DNA of 35,661 nt from an uncultured Caryophanales bacterium (lineage in GTDB: Bacteria > Bacillota_I > Bacilli_A > Acholeplasmatales > Anaeroplasmataceae): positions 1 to 35,661 of the forward strand of contig CAMJFY010000014.1 in assembly GCA_946405105.1 (NCBI GenBank), read 5' to 3'. The notes under the pieces are model-generated. The model saw only the letters and a program-made list of their open reading frames with translations, had not been told where the DNA came from and did not search any database. Below, piece after piece: positions 1-9,012 of the stretch. The position numbers and the translations under genes are program-made. The first letter of the stretch is position 1, and every line of letters starts with the position of its first letter.

Positions 1-53
1 TTTTTATTTAATAAATTCTTTAAATTTACTCTTGACTTCTAATAGTTAGTCTC

Positions 54-464
54 CTATAACTTAATAAAGCTTTTACAATCATTACATATGCCAGTTAATA
101 TAATATTTCTAGTATCTATTGAAAATTTATGCATAGCCAAAATATGGCTACTTAAATCATCAATACAGCTACAATCTATATGGTATATTCTTTCACATTT
201 AGAGCACTTTAAATAGAAATGTCTTTCACTAGAACAATCATTAACATATTTATAATGGGCTATATTATTCTCGTCAAAATATTTTTTAACTATTCCATCA
301 TTTTCTAATAAATCCATAGTTCTATATATAGTAGTTAATCCAATTTTATATTTCTTACTATCTAATAGCTCCTTTAATTCTTTAATAGAAAATCCATTAG
401 AAATATTAATTATTTCATTTTTTATTATTTCTCGATTCTTAGTATTATAACTATCTCTAGCCAT
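54..464 (-). CDS. Fur-family metal-responsive repressor
   Basis: A 136-residue protein of normal length for the Fur/PerR/Zur family. The N-terminal half is a winged helix, with the family-typical segment LTTIYRTMDLLENDGIV at about residues 43-59. The C-terminal half holds two CxxC pairs (CSKC and CNDC), the structural zinc site of the family. A His sits five residues before the first pair, but the second His usual in PerR (three before the Cys) is Tyr here. The gene is transcribed alone: a GGAGGA ribosome binding site, a perfect Fur-type operator and a consensus promoter lie directly upstream, so autoregulation is likely. The operator sequence favours an iron-responsive Fur over PerR or Zur, but metal specificity cannot be fixed from sequence alone. 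The gene ends in TAG and only about 50 bases of window follow. Confidence 0.9.
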   Translation of the reverse strand: MARDSYNTKNREIIKNEIINISNGFSIKELKELLDSKKYKIGLTTIYRTMDLLENDGIVKKYFDENNIAHYKYVNDCSSERHFYLKCSKCERIYHIDCSCIDDLSSHILAMHKFSIDTRNIILTGICNDCKSFIKL

Positions 465-477
465 ATTTCCTCCAAAA

Positions 478-492
478 TGAAAATGATTTTCA
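478..492. promoter_or_regulatory. Fur box (perfect 7-1-7 inverted repeat)
   Basis: TGAAAATGATTTTCA is a perfect inverted repeat of two 7-base arms around one central base. It matches the classic Fur box layout (TGATAATNATTATCA) with one change per arm. It covers the expected transcription start and lies just upstream of the GGAGGA site of the Fur-family gene, the usual position for autorepression. Confidence 0.8.
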
Positions 493-497
493 AATTG

Positions 498-525
498 ATT
501 ATACTACAATATTTTATATTGTCAA
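498..525 (-). promoter_or_regulatory. Sigma-A promoter of the Fur-family gene
   Basis: On the minus strand the -35 is TTGACA (520-525) and the -10 is TATAAT (498-503), both perfect consensus, with a 16-base spacer. The predicted start site falls inside or beside the Fur box at 478-492, so a bound repressor would block initiation. Confidence 0.85.
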
Positions 526-526
526 T

Positions 527-558
527 AAAAAAAGACTATAAAGTAATTCTTTATAGCC
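527..558 (-). terminator. Rho-independent terminator after the 154-aa gene
   Basis: A 10-bp stem (arms 534-543 and 549-558, five-base loop) is followed on the minus strand by seven T (527-533). It closes the glnS-ABC-F-pcrA unit and insulates the fur promoter, which starts right beyond it. Confidence 0.85.
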
Positions 559-570
559 TCTAATTAATTA

Positions 571-1035
571 TTATTCCCAATATTTAATATATCCTATATT
601 AATATCATCAGTGCTTTGATTTTCTAGGACAAATGTATACCCCTTATCCTTATCATTGATAATATTAAATTTATAATAAGAACCTGATTTCTTTCCTTCG
701 ATTAAAATCATTTCTTCTCCATTTTCAAATCTAGTAGATAATAAATCTGCGTTCTTAAATGCGATAATTGAAAATTTAGTTGGTTTAATTCTAATAGATC
801 CACCAGCTTTTAAAACGAAATTATTTTTCTTATCCTTGCAAACTGATTGGCAGAATAATTTCATTCCTTCTACCTCTAGCTCGTTATTAGAAGCCACCTC
901 AGTTATTGTTGTTGCCTTAATTAGCTTAACACCCTTATCTCTTTGTGAGAATGTTACGATAGCTATAATAATTAATACAACTGAAATCAATAATAATATT
1001 GCTGCAGGAATAAATGTTAATATCTTTTTTCTCAT
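571..1035 (-). CDS. Small membrane-anchored protein of unknown function
   Basis: A 154-residue protein that I do not recognise. Residues 1-6 are basic (MRKKIL) and about 7-29 form one strong hydrophobic segment, so it is probably anchored once in the membrane with its remaining ~120 residues outside. The exposed part looks beta-rich and has two Cys close together (FCQSVC). No lipobox is present. It starts 8 bases after the pcrA stop, and its SD sequence (AGGTGAT) overlaps that stop codon, so it is translated from the same transcript as pcrA. A terminator follows. Nothing links it to DNA repair apart from position. Confidence 0.7.
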   Translation of the reverse strand: MRKKILTFIPAAILLLISVVLIIIAIVTFSQRDKGVKLIKATTITEVASNNELEVEGMKLFCQSVCKDKKNNFVLKAGGSIRIKPTKFSIIAFKNADLLSTRFENGEEMILIEGKKSGSYYKFNIINDKDKGYTFVLENQSTDDINIGYIKYWE

Positions 1036-1043
1036 AATATCAC

Positions 1044-3161
1044 CTATAGCTTTCTAATAGATGGATGGTCTGCCTTAAGCTTTTTAATACCTACTTCTTG
1101 CTTGAAAGCGACAGTAATACTTAAGCCATCCTTTGATACTATTATACCATCTCCAAAGATTTTGTGGTTAATTTTATCACCAACTTTTAAAGAAACATCA
1201 CTCTTTATTTCTTCCTTAACAGGTGCTTTAGTAATGCTTGGTTTAGTAGAAATAATAGTTTTCTTAGGCTTATTATCCTCAAATAATGATTTATCCATTT
1301 CATCAATAAATCTTGATGGATACATTTCTTGGTCATATCCAAACAATCTTCTATGATCACAATGAGTTATAAATAATCTTTTTTTAGCTCTTGTTATACC
1401 AACATAACATATTCTTCTTTCTTCTTCTATTTCTGCATCAGAAAAAGAATTAGATGAAGGGAAGATTCCTTCTTCAGTAGCGACCATAAATACATTTTTA
1501 AATTCTAGTCCCTTAGCCTGATGATATGTTGTTAAAATTACGCTATTTCCATCATTATTATTATCATTATTTGTTTTTAATGCTAAATCACTAAGTAAGC
1601 TTAAAAGCTTTTCAGCATTTGAATCATCACTTGATTCATGGGCATCCTTTAATATTGATCTAAATTCTTTAATATTTTGATATTTATCTTGATAAACATC
1701 TTCATCTTCAACTCTTTGAAGCTCATCCTTATATCCTGTTTCATCTAAAATAATATCAATTAAATCAGGAAGCTTTACATTTTCTATTTCAGCTGAAATA
1801 GCTTCTATTTGTGATTTAAATGTTAATAACCCTTGATATCCTTGGCCTTTACCTTCATAATAATTAATTGCTTCAAATAAAGAAATATCTCTATTTCTTG
1901 CGACATCTGATAGCTTATTAATTATTGAATCACCAACGCCCTTTTTAGGGTTATTAACTACTCTTTTAAATGAGAAATCATCAGCCTGATATACTAATAG
2001 TTTTAAATATGCAATCATATCCTTTATTTCAGCTCTTTGGAAGAATGAAATACCTCCATATATTTTATATGGAATATGATATTTTATTAATTGTTCCTCA
2101 AAGCCTCTAGATATATGATTTGCACGATACATTATAGCAATATCACTATATGAATCACCCTTTAATACTAAATCTTTTATTTTGTCACAAACAAACATAG
2201 CTTCATCATATGATGTGTAGGCATTATACAATTTAGGCTTTGCTCCATTACTATTATCTGAAAACATTACCTTTTTGATTTGGTTAGGGTTTTTCTCTAT
2301 AACATCATTAGCTAAATTTAATATTTCTTCTGTAGAACGATAATTTTGTTCTAATAATATTAATTTAGCATCAACAAATTCTCTTCTAAATTTATTAATA
2401 TTTTCAATCTTTGCTCCTCTAAAGGAATAAATAGATTGGAAATCATCACCAACTACAAATATGTTTTTATGCATATTTGATAATTGTTTAATTAATAGAT
2501 ATTGTAATCCATTTGTATCCTGGAACTCATCTACTAATATATATTGGAATTTTCTTTGATATTTTTGTAAAATATCTGGATTTGCTTTAAATAATTCAAT
2601 TGTTTTAATAATTAAATCATCAAAATCTAATAGATTTTCTTCTTCTAGTCTTTTTGTATATCCATCTAATACTCTTTGGAAATCATTTTTCTTTGCTAGA
2701 TTATCAATCTTAAAATCTAAGAAATTCTTAGAATTAGAAATAAGCTTTCTCATTTCTTTAGCTTGATAAGAAATATCTCCTAATTCCTTAATAACCTCTT
2801 TAATTATTTTTAAAGAGTCATCATCATCTATAATATTAAAATATCTATTGAATGGAGGTAAGTTATTTATTTCCATTCTAAGTAGTCTTGCGGCAAATGA
2901 ATGGAATGTAGATACCCACATGCTAGATGTGTTAATATTTAGCATTTTAGATATTCTTTCCTTCATTTCATTAGCAGCCTTATTAGTGAAGGTAACAGCT
3001 AAAATATTCTCAGGAAGAATACCTATCTCTGAAATTAAATATGAAATTCTAGTTGTTAATACCTTTGTCTTGCCAGAGCCAGCACCAGCCATGACCATTA
3101 CTGGTCCTTCTGTTGTAGTAACTGCCTCATATTGGCGACTGTTAAGTCCGCTTAAATCCAT
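1044..3161 (-). CDS. pcrA: ATP-dependent DNA helicase PcrA (UvrD/Rep family)
   Basis: A 705-residue superfamily 1A 3'-5' helicase, close to the usual PcrA length. It unwinds DNA in excision repair, rolling-circle replication and removal of RecA filaments. Walker A is GAGSGKT at about residues 26-32. The DEFQDT Walker B motif, the QNYRSTEEIL motif and YHQAKGLEF with GITRAKKRL follow in the family order. The C-terminus has the PcrA-type Tudor-like end (VGDKINHKIFGDGIIVS), which interacts with RNA polymerase in known PcrA proteins. The SD is GGAG. It starts one base after the stop codon of the ABC-F gene and is followed by the 154-aa gene. The usual partner ligA is not next to it here. Confidence 0.96.
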   Translation of the reverse strand: MDLSGLNSRQYEAVTTTEGPVMVMAGAGSGKTKVLTTRISYLISEIGILPENILAVTFTNKAANEMKERISKMLNINTSSMWVSTFHSFAARLLRMEINNLPPFNRYFNIIDDDDSLKIIKEVIKELGDISYQAKEMRKLISNSKNFLDFKIDNLAKKNDFQRVLDGYTKRLEEENLLDFDDLIIKTIELFKANPDILQKYQRKFQYILVDEFQDTNGLQYLLIKQLSNMHKNIFVVGDDFQSIYSFRGAKIENINKFRREFVDAKLILLEQNYRSTEEILNLANDVIEKNPNQIKKVMFSDNSNGAKPKLYNAYTSYDEAMFVCDKIKDLVLKGDSYSDIAIMYRANHISRGFEEQLIKYHIPYKIYGGISFFQRAEIKDMIAYLKLLVYQADDFSFKRVVNNPKKGVGDSIINKLSDVARNRDISLFEAINYYEGKGQGYQGLLTFKSQIEAISAEIENVKLPDLIDIILDETGYKDELQRVEDEDVYQDKYQNIKEFRSILKDAHESSDDSNAEKLLSLLSDLALKTNNDNNNDGNSVILTTYHQAKGLEFKNVFMVATEEGIFPSSNSFSDAEIEEERRICYVGITRAKKRLFITHCDHRRLFGYDQEMYPSRFIDEMDKSLFEDNKPKKTIISTKPSITKAPVKEEIKSDVSLKVGDKINHKIFGDGIIVSKDGLSITVAFKQEVGIKKLKADHPSIRKL

Positions 3162-3162
3162 T

Positions 3163-4734
3163 TTATTCTCCTATAAATTCTTCATATGTTGTCATCTTAT
3201 CAACATATGTACCATCTAAATTAAAGGAAATAATTCTATTCGCAACTGTTTGTAATAATTCAGCATCGTGGCTTGAGAATAATATATTTCCTTTATAATT
3301 TGTCATACCCTCATTTAAAGCTGTAATAGATTCTAGATCTAGGTGGTTTGTTGGATCTTCTAAAACTAAAATGTTAGGTGATTCTAGCATTAGCTTAGCA
3401 AAATTACATCTAACCTTTTCTCCACCAGATAATACATTACATTTCTTTAAAGATTCTTCACCTGAGAATAGCATTCTACCTAACCATCCTCTAATAAATG
3501 TTTCAGTTTGATCTTCTTTAGAATATTGTCTTAACCAATCAACTAAATTTAGATCTTTATCAAATAATTCTTTATTATCTTGGAATAAATATCCAACATT
3601 TGTAGTAATACCCCATTTGAATTTCCCTTCATAATCAGTATCTTTACCACTTAAAATATTGAATAGTGTTGTAATTTGTAATGAATTTTCAGCTAAAAAG
3701 GCAACCTTATCATTTTTATTAATTGTAAATGTTAGGTCCTTAAATAATCCTTTTTTAGTTAAATGCTCAACAATTAAAATATCATTTCCTACTTCTCTAG
3801 AAGGCTTAAATCCAATATATGGATATCTTCTAGATGAAGGCTCGATATCTTCAAGTACTATCTTATCTAATAGCTTCTTACGGCTTGTAGCCTGTCTAGA
3901 TTTAGATTTATTAGCACTAAATCTTGCGATAAATTCTTTTAATTCTTTTATCTTTTGTTCACTCTTCTTATTTGTATCTTCTGCTTGTTTCTTAGCTAGC
4001 TGTGAAGATTCATACCAGAATTCATAATTACCTACATATAGCTTAATTTTCTTAAAATCAACATCACAAATATGTGTACATACATTATTTAAGAAATGTC
4101 TATCATGAGATACTATTAATACAGTATTTTCAAAATTTAATAAGAAATTTTCTAACCATCTTGTTGATTTGTAATCAAGATTGTTAGTAGGCTCATCTAA
4201 AAGTAATATATCAGGATTTCCAAATAAAGCTTGGGCTAGTAATACCTTAATCTTTAATTTAGCATCTAAATCACCCATTAATGTATATAAATAATCAGAT
4301 GATACACCAAGTCCTGAAAGTAAGCTTTCTGCGTCAGATTCAGCTTCCCAGCCACCCATTTCAGCAAATTCACCTTCTAGCTCTGATGCTCTAATACCAT
4401 CAGCGTCAGTGAAATCAGCTTTTTCGTATAGCTTATCCTTTTCTTCCATTACTTCTATTAATCTTTTATGTCCTAAAAGAACAGTTCTTAAAACAGTTTC
4501 ATTATCATATGCATGCTGATCCTGCTTTAATACACTCATTCTTTCATTAGGATCCATTAATACTTCACCCTCTGTAGATTCTATTTCACCTGATAAAACC
4601 TTTAGGAAGGTTGATTTTCCGGCACCATTAGCTCCGATAATACCATAACAGTTTCCCTTTGAGAAAGCTAGGTCTACATGCTGGAATAATTTTCTAGAAC
4701 CATATTGAATACCTAAATTAACAGTCTTTAACAT
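3163..4734 (-). CDS. ABC-F family ATPase (YkpA/YbiT-like)
   Basis: A 523-residue soluble protein with two ABC ATPase domains and no membrane segment. ABC-F proteins act on the ribosome. Domain 1 has Walker A GANGAGKS (about 34-41) and Walker B LLLDEPTNNLD (about 177-187), but its signature motif is degenerate. A charged helical linker (about 241-300) follows. Domain 2 has the reverse pattern: an intact LSGGEK signature (about 435-440), no recognisable Walker A (AENSLQITT around 348-356) and LEDPTNHLD, in which the usual DE is ED. One composite ATP site should therefore be intact and the other impaired. In my recollection related Bacillota YkpA-type proteins share part of this asymmetry. A housekeeping role is more likely than antibiotic resistance. 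Confidence 0.88.
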   Translation of the reverse strand: MLKTVNLGIQYGSRKLFQHVDLAFSKGNCYGIIGANGAGKSTFLKVLSGEIESTEGEVLMDPNERMSVLKQDQHAYDNETVLRTVLLGHKRLIEVMEEKDKLYEKADFTDADGIRASELEGEFAEMGGWEAESDAESLLSGLGVSSDYLYTLMGDLDAKLKIKVLLAQALFGNPDILLLDEPTNNLDYKSTRWLENFLLNFENTVLIVSHDRHFLNNVCTHICDVDFKKIKLYVGNYEFWYESSQLAKKQAEDTNKKSEQKIKELKEFIARFSANKSKSRQATSRKKLLDKIVLEDIEPSSRRYPYIGFKPSREVGNDILIVEHLTKKGLFKDLTFTINKNDKVAFLAENSLQITTLFNILSGKDTDYEGKFKWGITTNVGYLFQDNKELFDKDLNLVDWLRQYSKEDQTETFIRGWLGRMLFSGEESLKKCNVLSGGEKVRCNFAKLMLESPNILVLEDPTNHLDLESITALNEGMTNYKGNILFSSHDAELLQTVANRIISFNLDGTYVDKMTTYEEFIGE

Positions 4735-4753
4735 TTTGTCTCCTTACGTTTTT

Positions 4754-4780
4754 AAAGGGCTGCCATAAAGGCAGTCCTTT
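4754..4780 (-). terminator. Hairpin between glnS and the ABC-F gene (possible weak terminator)
   Basis: Arms of 11 bases (4754-4764 and 4770-4780) with a five-base loop lie immediately after the glnS stop. On the minus transcript one pair is a C-A mismatch and only TTT follows before A-rich sequence, so it may attenuate rather than end transcription. Read on the plus strand it folds better and is followed by TTTTT. Confidence 0.4.
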
Positions 4781-6424
4781 TTATAATTTAAATGATGATT
4801 TTAAACCACATGTTCTATTAAATACAAGCTTATCTTTAGTTGAATCCTTATCAGTTACATAATAACCATTTCTTATGAATTGATAATGATCTAAAGGCTT
4901 TGTATTACTTAAAAATTCTTCAACATATCCATTAGAAATAATTAATGAATTTGGATTTAATCTTTCCATAAAATCTAAATCCTTATTCTCTTCAGTCTCA
5001 TCTAATAATAGAGGCTCTAATAATCTAAATTCAGCAGGTATTGCAGTGCTTGCATCAACGAAATGAATATTACCATTAGGCTTTCTTTCATTAAATGAAC
5101 CAGATTTAGTTTGTGGATCGTATGTAGCATGAATTAATGTAATGTTTCCATTCTCATCCTTTTCAACTGAAGTTGCAGTAATGAAATATGCATGCATTAA
5201 TCTTACTTCTACGTTTAATGCTAATCTCTTCCACTTCTTATTAGGTTTTTCTTCAATGAAGTCATCTCTTTCAATATATACCTCTCTAGAGAATGAAATC
5301 TTTCTTGAGCCTAATTCTTCATTTTCCTGATTATTTGGACAATCTAGATATTCTACTTGTCCTTCAGGATAATTATCAATAATAACCTTAACTGGATTTA
5401 TAACAGCATTTGGTCTATATGTCTTTAGCTTTAAGTCATTTCTTAATGCTTCATCTAATTCATCAGATGAAACAGTTGAATTAACTCTTGATAATCCTGT
5501 ACCTAAGATAAAATTCCTTATAGCGTCAGGAGTGAATCCTCTTCTTCTTAATCCACATAAAGTTGGCATTCTTGGGTCATCATAGCCTGATACCTTTTTA
5601 GCATCAACTAGAGCTCTTAAATATCTCTTAGACATAATTGTATTTGTGATATTTAATCTACCAAATTCATATTGATGTGGTTTCTTTTCAATTTCACAAT
5701 TATCTACTACCCAATCATATAATACTCTATGGTTATCATATTCTAGTGAGCATAATGAATGTGTAATACCTTCAAATGAATCCTGTAATGGGTGAGCAAA
5801 ATCATACATAGGGAAAATACACCATTTAGTTCCTTGTCTATGATGATTAATATGTAAAATTCTATACATTACTGGATCTCTCATGTTGATATTTGGAGAT
5901 GCCATATCGATTTTAGCTCTTAATGTTTTTTCTCCATCCTTATATTTGCCATTCTTCATTTCTTCAAATAGCTTTAGATTTTCTTCAACACTTCTATCTC
6001 TATAAGGTGAATTCTTACCAGGCTCATTTAATGTTCCACGATATGCTGAAATTTCTTCTTGTGATAAATCATCAACATATGCTAAACCCTTTTTAATAAG
6101 CATTACAGCCTTCTCGTATGTCTTTTCAAAATAATCTGATCCATAGAATACATTTTTAGGTTTGTATCCTAGCCATGCTAAATCCTCGATGATTCCATCA
6201 ACGAATTCCTTATCCTCTTTTGCTGGATTAGTATCATCAAATCTAAGATTAGTTGATCCATTAAATGAATTAGCTAATTCAAAATTTGTGATAATCGCTC
6301 TAGCATGTCCGATATGTAAATATGCATTTGGCTCTGGTGGGAATCTGGTAATAATTGAATCTACCTTTCCCTCATCTAAATCAGATTGCATAATTGTTTT
6401 AATAAAGTTATTAATTTCTGCCAT
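4781..6424 (-). CDS. glnS: Glutaminyl-tRNA synthetase
   Basis: A class I aminoacyl-tRNA synthetase of about 547 residues, normal for bacterial GlnRS. It charges tRNA-Gln directly. The HIGH motif is HIGH at about 37-40 after RFPPEPNAYL, and the KMSKS equivalent is IMSKR near residue 265. The C-terminal beta-barrel anticodon-binding region is complete. An in-frame GTG three codons upstream (6431-6433) touches the SD sequence (GAGGAT). The ATG at 6422-6424 has better spacing, so I chose it. Many Bacillota lack GlnRS and use GluRS plus GatCAB, so its presence is a lineage clue. It is probably the first gene of a unit with the ABC-F gene, pcrA and the 154-aa gene. No T-box fits in the roughly 80-base leader. 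Confidence 0.96.
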   Translation of the reverse strand: MAEINNFIKTIMQSDLDEGKVDSIITRFPPEPNAYLHIGHARAIITNFELANSFNGSTNLRFDDTNPAKEDKEFVDGIIEDLAWLGYKPKNVFYGSDYFEKTYEKAVMLIKKGLAYVDDLSQEEISAYRGTLNEPGKNSPYRDRSVEENLKLFEEMKNGKYKDGEKTLRAKIDMASPNINMRDPVMYRILHINHHRQGTKWCIFPMYDFAHPLQDSFEGITHSLCSLEYDNHRVLYDWVVDNCEIEKKPHQYEFGRLNITNTIMSKRYLRALVDAKKVSGYDDPRMPTLCGLRRRGFTPDAIRNFILGTGLSRVNSTVSSDELDEALRNDLKLKTYRPNAVINPVKVIIDNYPEGQVEYLDCPNNQENEELGSRKISFSREVYIERDDFIEEKPNKKWKRLALNVEVRLMHAYFITATSVEKDENGNITLIHATYDPQTKSGSFNERKPNGNIHFVDASTAIPAEFRLLEPLLLDETEENKDLDFMERLNPNSLIISNGYVEEFLSNTKPLDHYQFIRNGYYVTDKDSTKDKLVFNRTCGLKSSFKL

Positions 6425-6447
6425 AATAATCACATCCTCAAATACAT

Positions 6448-6464
6448 TTGTTATTATATAACAA
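6448..6464 (-). promoter_or_regulatory. Probable glnS -10 inside an inverted repeat
   Basis: The minus strand has TATAAT at 6453-6458, placed correctly for glnS, but no good -35 is seen. It lies in an inverted repeat with 7-base arms (TTGTTAT and ATAACAA around three bases), which could be an operator or simply AT-rich coincidence. Confidence 0.4.
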
Positions 6465-6500
6465 AAGAAATAAAAAAACTAGTTTAATATATTATATTAA

Positions 6501-6533
6501 AATAATTAAAAGTTAGAATATCTCTATTCTAAC
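6501..6533 (-). terminator. Terminator of the tsaE-tsaD operon
   Basis: A 9-bp stem, GTTAGAATA paired with TATTCTAAC around a four-base loop (6512-6533), is followed on the minus strand by TTTTAATTATT. The tsaD stop codon lies at the loop edge (6524-6526). Confidence 0.8.
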
Positions 6534-7522
6534 TCTAATGATGCATAAGCATTTAATGTTAAATCATCAAGCTTAGGTCTATTTTTGTATTGATAATATC
6601 CAGCAACAGCTATCATTGCTGCATTATCTGTACAATATTTAATAGATGGAATACATATATTAAATCCGTCTTTATTTTCTTCATTAAATCTTTCCTTTAA
6701 GCCTTGGTTAGCTGAAACGCCTCCGGCAACAATTATGTTTTTAACATCAAGCTTTTTACATAACTTAAATGTTTTTCTAACTAATACCTCTGTTACTGCA
6801 GCTTGAAATGATGCGCAAAGGTTATTAACATCAATTTCTTCGCCTCTTTGTTCAGCGTTATGATGTAGGTTAATAACTGCACTCTTTATACCAGAAAAAG
6901 AGAAATTAAATGAATTATCATCTAAATATACTCTTGGTAAATTATATGTATCTTTGCCTAAATGAGCAAGCTTATCAACATGAGGTCCACCGGGATATGG
7001 AAGTCCTACTACTCTTGCTACCTTATCATATGCTTCACCTACAGCATCATCTAATGTTTCACCTAATATTTCAAATTGGAAATGATCTTTCATATAGATT
7101 AATTCAGTATTTCCACCAGAAACAAGTAAGGCAACACAAGGAAATTTCATATCATGCTCAATAGCATTCGCATAAATATGACCAGCTAAATGGTGAACAC
7201 CAATAATTGGCTTATTATACATCATCGCAAATGTTTTAGCTGCATTAACACCAACTAAAAGTGAACCAATTAATCCAGGTCCCATTGTTACTGCGACTAA
7301 ATCAATATCTTCAGGCTTAACATTTGCGTCAGTAAATGCCTTTTCAAAAACTAAGGAAACCTGATAAACGTGGTTTCTAGATGCTACCTCTGGTACTACT
7401 CCACCAAACTTTTCATGTATCTTTATTTGTGAATTTATAACATTAGATAAAACCTCTTTACCATCTTTTACAATGGCAACACTAGTTTCATCACAGCTTG
7501 ACTCAACACCTAAAACTAACAT
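6524..7522 (-). CDS. tsaD: tRNA t6A37 threonylcarbamoyltransferase TsaD
   Basis: A 332-residue TsaD (Gcp/YgjD/Kae1). It transfers the threonylcarbamoyl group to A37 of ANN-decoding tRNAs, working with TsaB and TsaE. The ASKHA-fold start [11 protein letters not shown] (about 7-17), the metal site HHLAGH (about 110-115), GGNTELI and the GGVSANQGL segment near the C-terminus are all present. It starts one base after the ybaK stop and is the last gene of the operon. TsaC/YwlC, which makes the threonylcarbamoyl-AMP substrate, is not in this window. Confidence 0.97.
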   Translation of the reverse strand: MLVLGVESSCDETSVAIVKDGKEVLSNVINSQIKIHEKFGGVVPEVASRNHVYQVSLVFEKAFTDANVKPEDIDLVAVTMGPGLIGSLLVGVNAAKTFAMMYNKPIIGVHHLAGHIYANAIEHDMKFPCVALLVSGGNTELIYMKDHFQFEILGETLDDAVGEAYDKVARVVGLPYPGGPHVDKLAHLGKDTYNLPRVYLDDNSFNFSFSGIKSAVINLHHNAEQRGEEIDVNNLCASFQAAVTEVLVRKTFKLCKKLDVKNIIVAGGVSANQGLKERFNEENKDGFNICIPSIKYCTDNAAMIAVAGYYQYKNRPKLDDLTLNAYASLELE

Positions 7523-7523
7523 A

Positions 7524-8003
7524 TTAGATCTCCTTCTTTATATCTTCAAACTTAACCTTTATTAATTTAGATAAATCATTAGGATTCATTTTTACCTGAT
7601 ATCCTATTTTTCCTGCAGAAAAGATAATATTATCATATTCCTTTGCGTCTATATCAATAACAGTTTCAAAGGCCTTTTTCATGCCAATAGGAGAGCATCC
7701 TCCTCTAATATATCCTGTTATATTTAATAATTCCTTAACTGGAATCATTTCTAATGATTTTACATTGAATGCTTTAGCACATTTCTTTAAATCTAATTCA
7801 TGTGCTACACCAACAACACATACATAATAATGCTTAGTATTTGATACAGTAACTAATGTTTTAAATACCTGATTAGGATCTTGGTCTAATAGCATTGCAA
7901 CCTCAATGCCATCTACACACACTCCATCCTCGTGTGGATATTCAAAGCATTCATATTTAATTTTTCTTTGATCCAATATTCTCATTACATTAGTCTTATC
8001 CAT
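7524..8003 (-). CDS. ybaK: Cys-tRNA(Pro)/Cys-tRNA(Cys) deacylase, YbaK/EbsC family
   Basis: A 159-residue YbaK-type editing protein that hydrolyses mischarged Cys-tRNA(Pro). Family features include the QVFKTLV segment (about 45-51), whose Lys is the conserved catalytic-site lysine of the family, and [14 protein letters not shown] (about 97-110). Length is normal. It lies between rimI and tsaD, with gaps of 9 bases and 1 base, so it is part of the t6A operon. Placing a tRNA quality-control enzyme among tRNA-modification genes makes functional sense, although YbaK is not a member of the Tsa complex. Confidence 0.93.
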   Translation of the reverse strand: MDKTNVMRILDQRKIKYECFEYPHEDGVCVDGIEVAMLLDQDPNQVFKTLVTVSNTKHYYVCVVGVAHELDLKKCAKAFNVKSLEMIPVKELLNITGYIRGGCSPIGMKKAFETVIDIDAKEYDNIIFSAGKIGYQVKMNPNDLSKLIKVKFEDIKKEI

Positions 8004-8012
8004 AATAATTAC

Positions 8013-8438
8013 CTATAATACCTTTTCATATACTAAAGCATCACATGAATCCTTATAATAATTCTTTCTAATATGAATTAGTTTAAATCCAAATGATTCA
8101 TAAATGTGTATTGCTCTTTTATTGTCTTGTCTTACCTCTAGAAAGACTGTTTTTCCGCCAGCCTTTACTGCCTCATTAATTGCATATTCTAATAGCTTTT
8201 TACCAATATTTTTATTTTGATGGTTTGAAGCTACACAATAATTTAATATTTCTAAAGTGATACCATCAAATGAAGTTGAGATATATCCTAATACACCATT
8301 ATCATCATATACATATGCATTCATAATAGGATTAGAAATAATATCTTCTAGCATCTCCTTGCCTAGAGTTGTATTTAAGGTATCCTCTTCTATTTTTATA
8401 ATAGAATCAATATCTTCTTCCTTTATTCTTCTAAGCAT
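8013..8438 (-). CDS. rimI: Ribosomal protein S18 alanine N-acetyltransferase RimI (GNAT family)
   Basis: A 141-residue GNAT acetyltransferase. The acetyl-CoA binding segment is QNKNIGKKLLEYAI (about 75-88), and the C-terminal part DNKRAIHIYESFGF is typical of RimI. Its start overlaps the end of tsaB by 8 bases, a common arrangement: RimI is often next to, or fused with, TsaB or TsaD in bacteria. Substrate assignment to S18 rests on family and context. Confidence 0.88.
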   Translation of the reverse strand: MLRRIKEEDIDSIIKIEEDTLNTTLGKEMLEDIISNPIMNAYVYDDNGVLGYISTSFDGITLEILNYCVASNHQNKNIGKKLLEYAINEAVKAGGKTVFLEVRQDNKRAIHIYESFGFKLIHIRKNYYKDSCDALVYEKVL

Positions 8439-9012
8439 TTAGGTTTCTCTCCGCTTCAGTATCTCTTAAATAATTTGGTACTAATAAATGAGGTGTTTCA
8501 ACTAATTCTTTGTTGTTTAAAACAAAGATAGGGTCAACCTTAAAATCTGCTTCATTAGCTTCAAATTCATAATCATTTTTCTTTAGTTCATCATAAGGGA
8601 TTAGTGCTTCTTCAATTACATATTTGTTGTTATTAACATCAATTATTGCCCCAAAGCAATTTCCTCTTCTAGCATCAATTGTTGATAATACCTTTCCCTT
8701 ATAATTACTTGCCATAAGCATTAATGTAGATATTTTATATAATTTAATGTTTTTCTTAAATACAGCTAGCATTTTAGCAACTGTTACTGCCATTCTAACT
8801 CCTGTATAAGATCCAGGTCCAATTCCAACTATAACCTCGTCAAGGTTATCAGCTGTAATATTAGCTGTTAATAATGCTTCATTAACCTTATCTACAATGT
8901 TTTTAGCATGATCATTTCTGCCTTCAATATATTTTTCGTATACTACCTTGTTATCCTTTAATAAGGAAACATATAATATTTTAGTTGCAGAATCTAATAT
9001 TAAGGAATACAT
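8431..9012 (-). CDS. tsaB: t6A biosynthesis protein TsaB
   Basis: A 193-residue TsaB (YeaZ), an inactive TsaD paralog that serves as the scaffold of the t6A complex. The N-terminal LILDSATKILYVSL and the hallmark VGIGPGSYTGVRMAVT (about 62-77) are clear. It is slightly shorter than the 220-230 residues common in the family, with the C-terminal part reduced. Start and tsaE stop overlap by one base (TAATG), indicating coupled translation. Confidence 0.94.
   Translation of the reverse strand: MYSLILDSATKILYVSLLKDNKVVYEKYIEGRNDHAKNIVDKVNEALLTANITADNLDEVIVGIGPGSYTGVRMAVTVAKMLAVFKKNIKLYKISTLMLMASNYKGKVLSTIDARRGNCFGAIIDVNNNKYVIEEALIPYDELKKNDYEFEANEADFKVDPIFVLNNKELVETPHLLVPNYLRDTEAERNLNA

Noticed and set aside
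1-53. Start of another gene after the Fur-family gene
   Set aside because: A GGAG follows the stop on the minus strand, but no start codon with an open frame continues to the window edge. Nothing can be called.
4781-6433. GTG start giving a GlnRS three residues longer
   Set aside because: The GTG touches the SD sequence, so a ribosome could not use it with normal spacing; the ATG fits better.
6425-6500. T-box or riboswitch before glnS
   Set aside because: The leader is under 80 bases, shows no specifier stem or antiterminator T-box sequence, and has no terminator hairpin.
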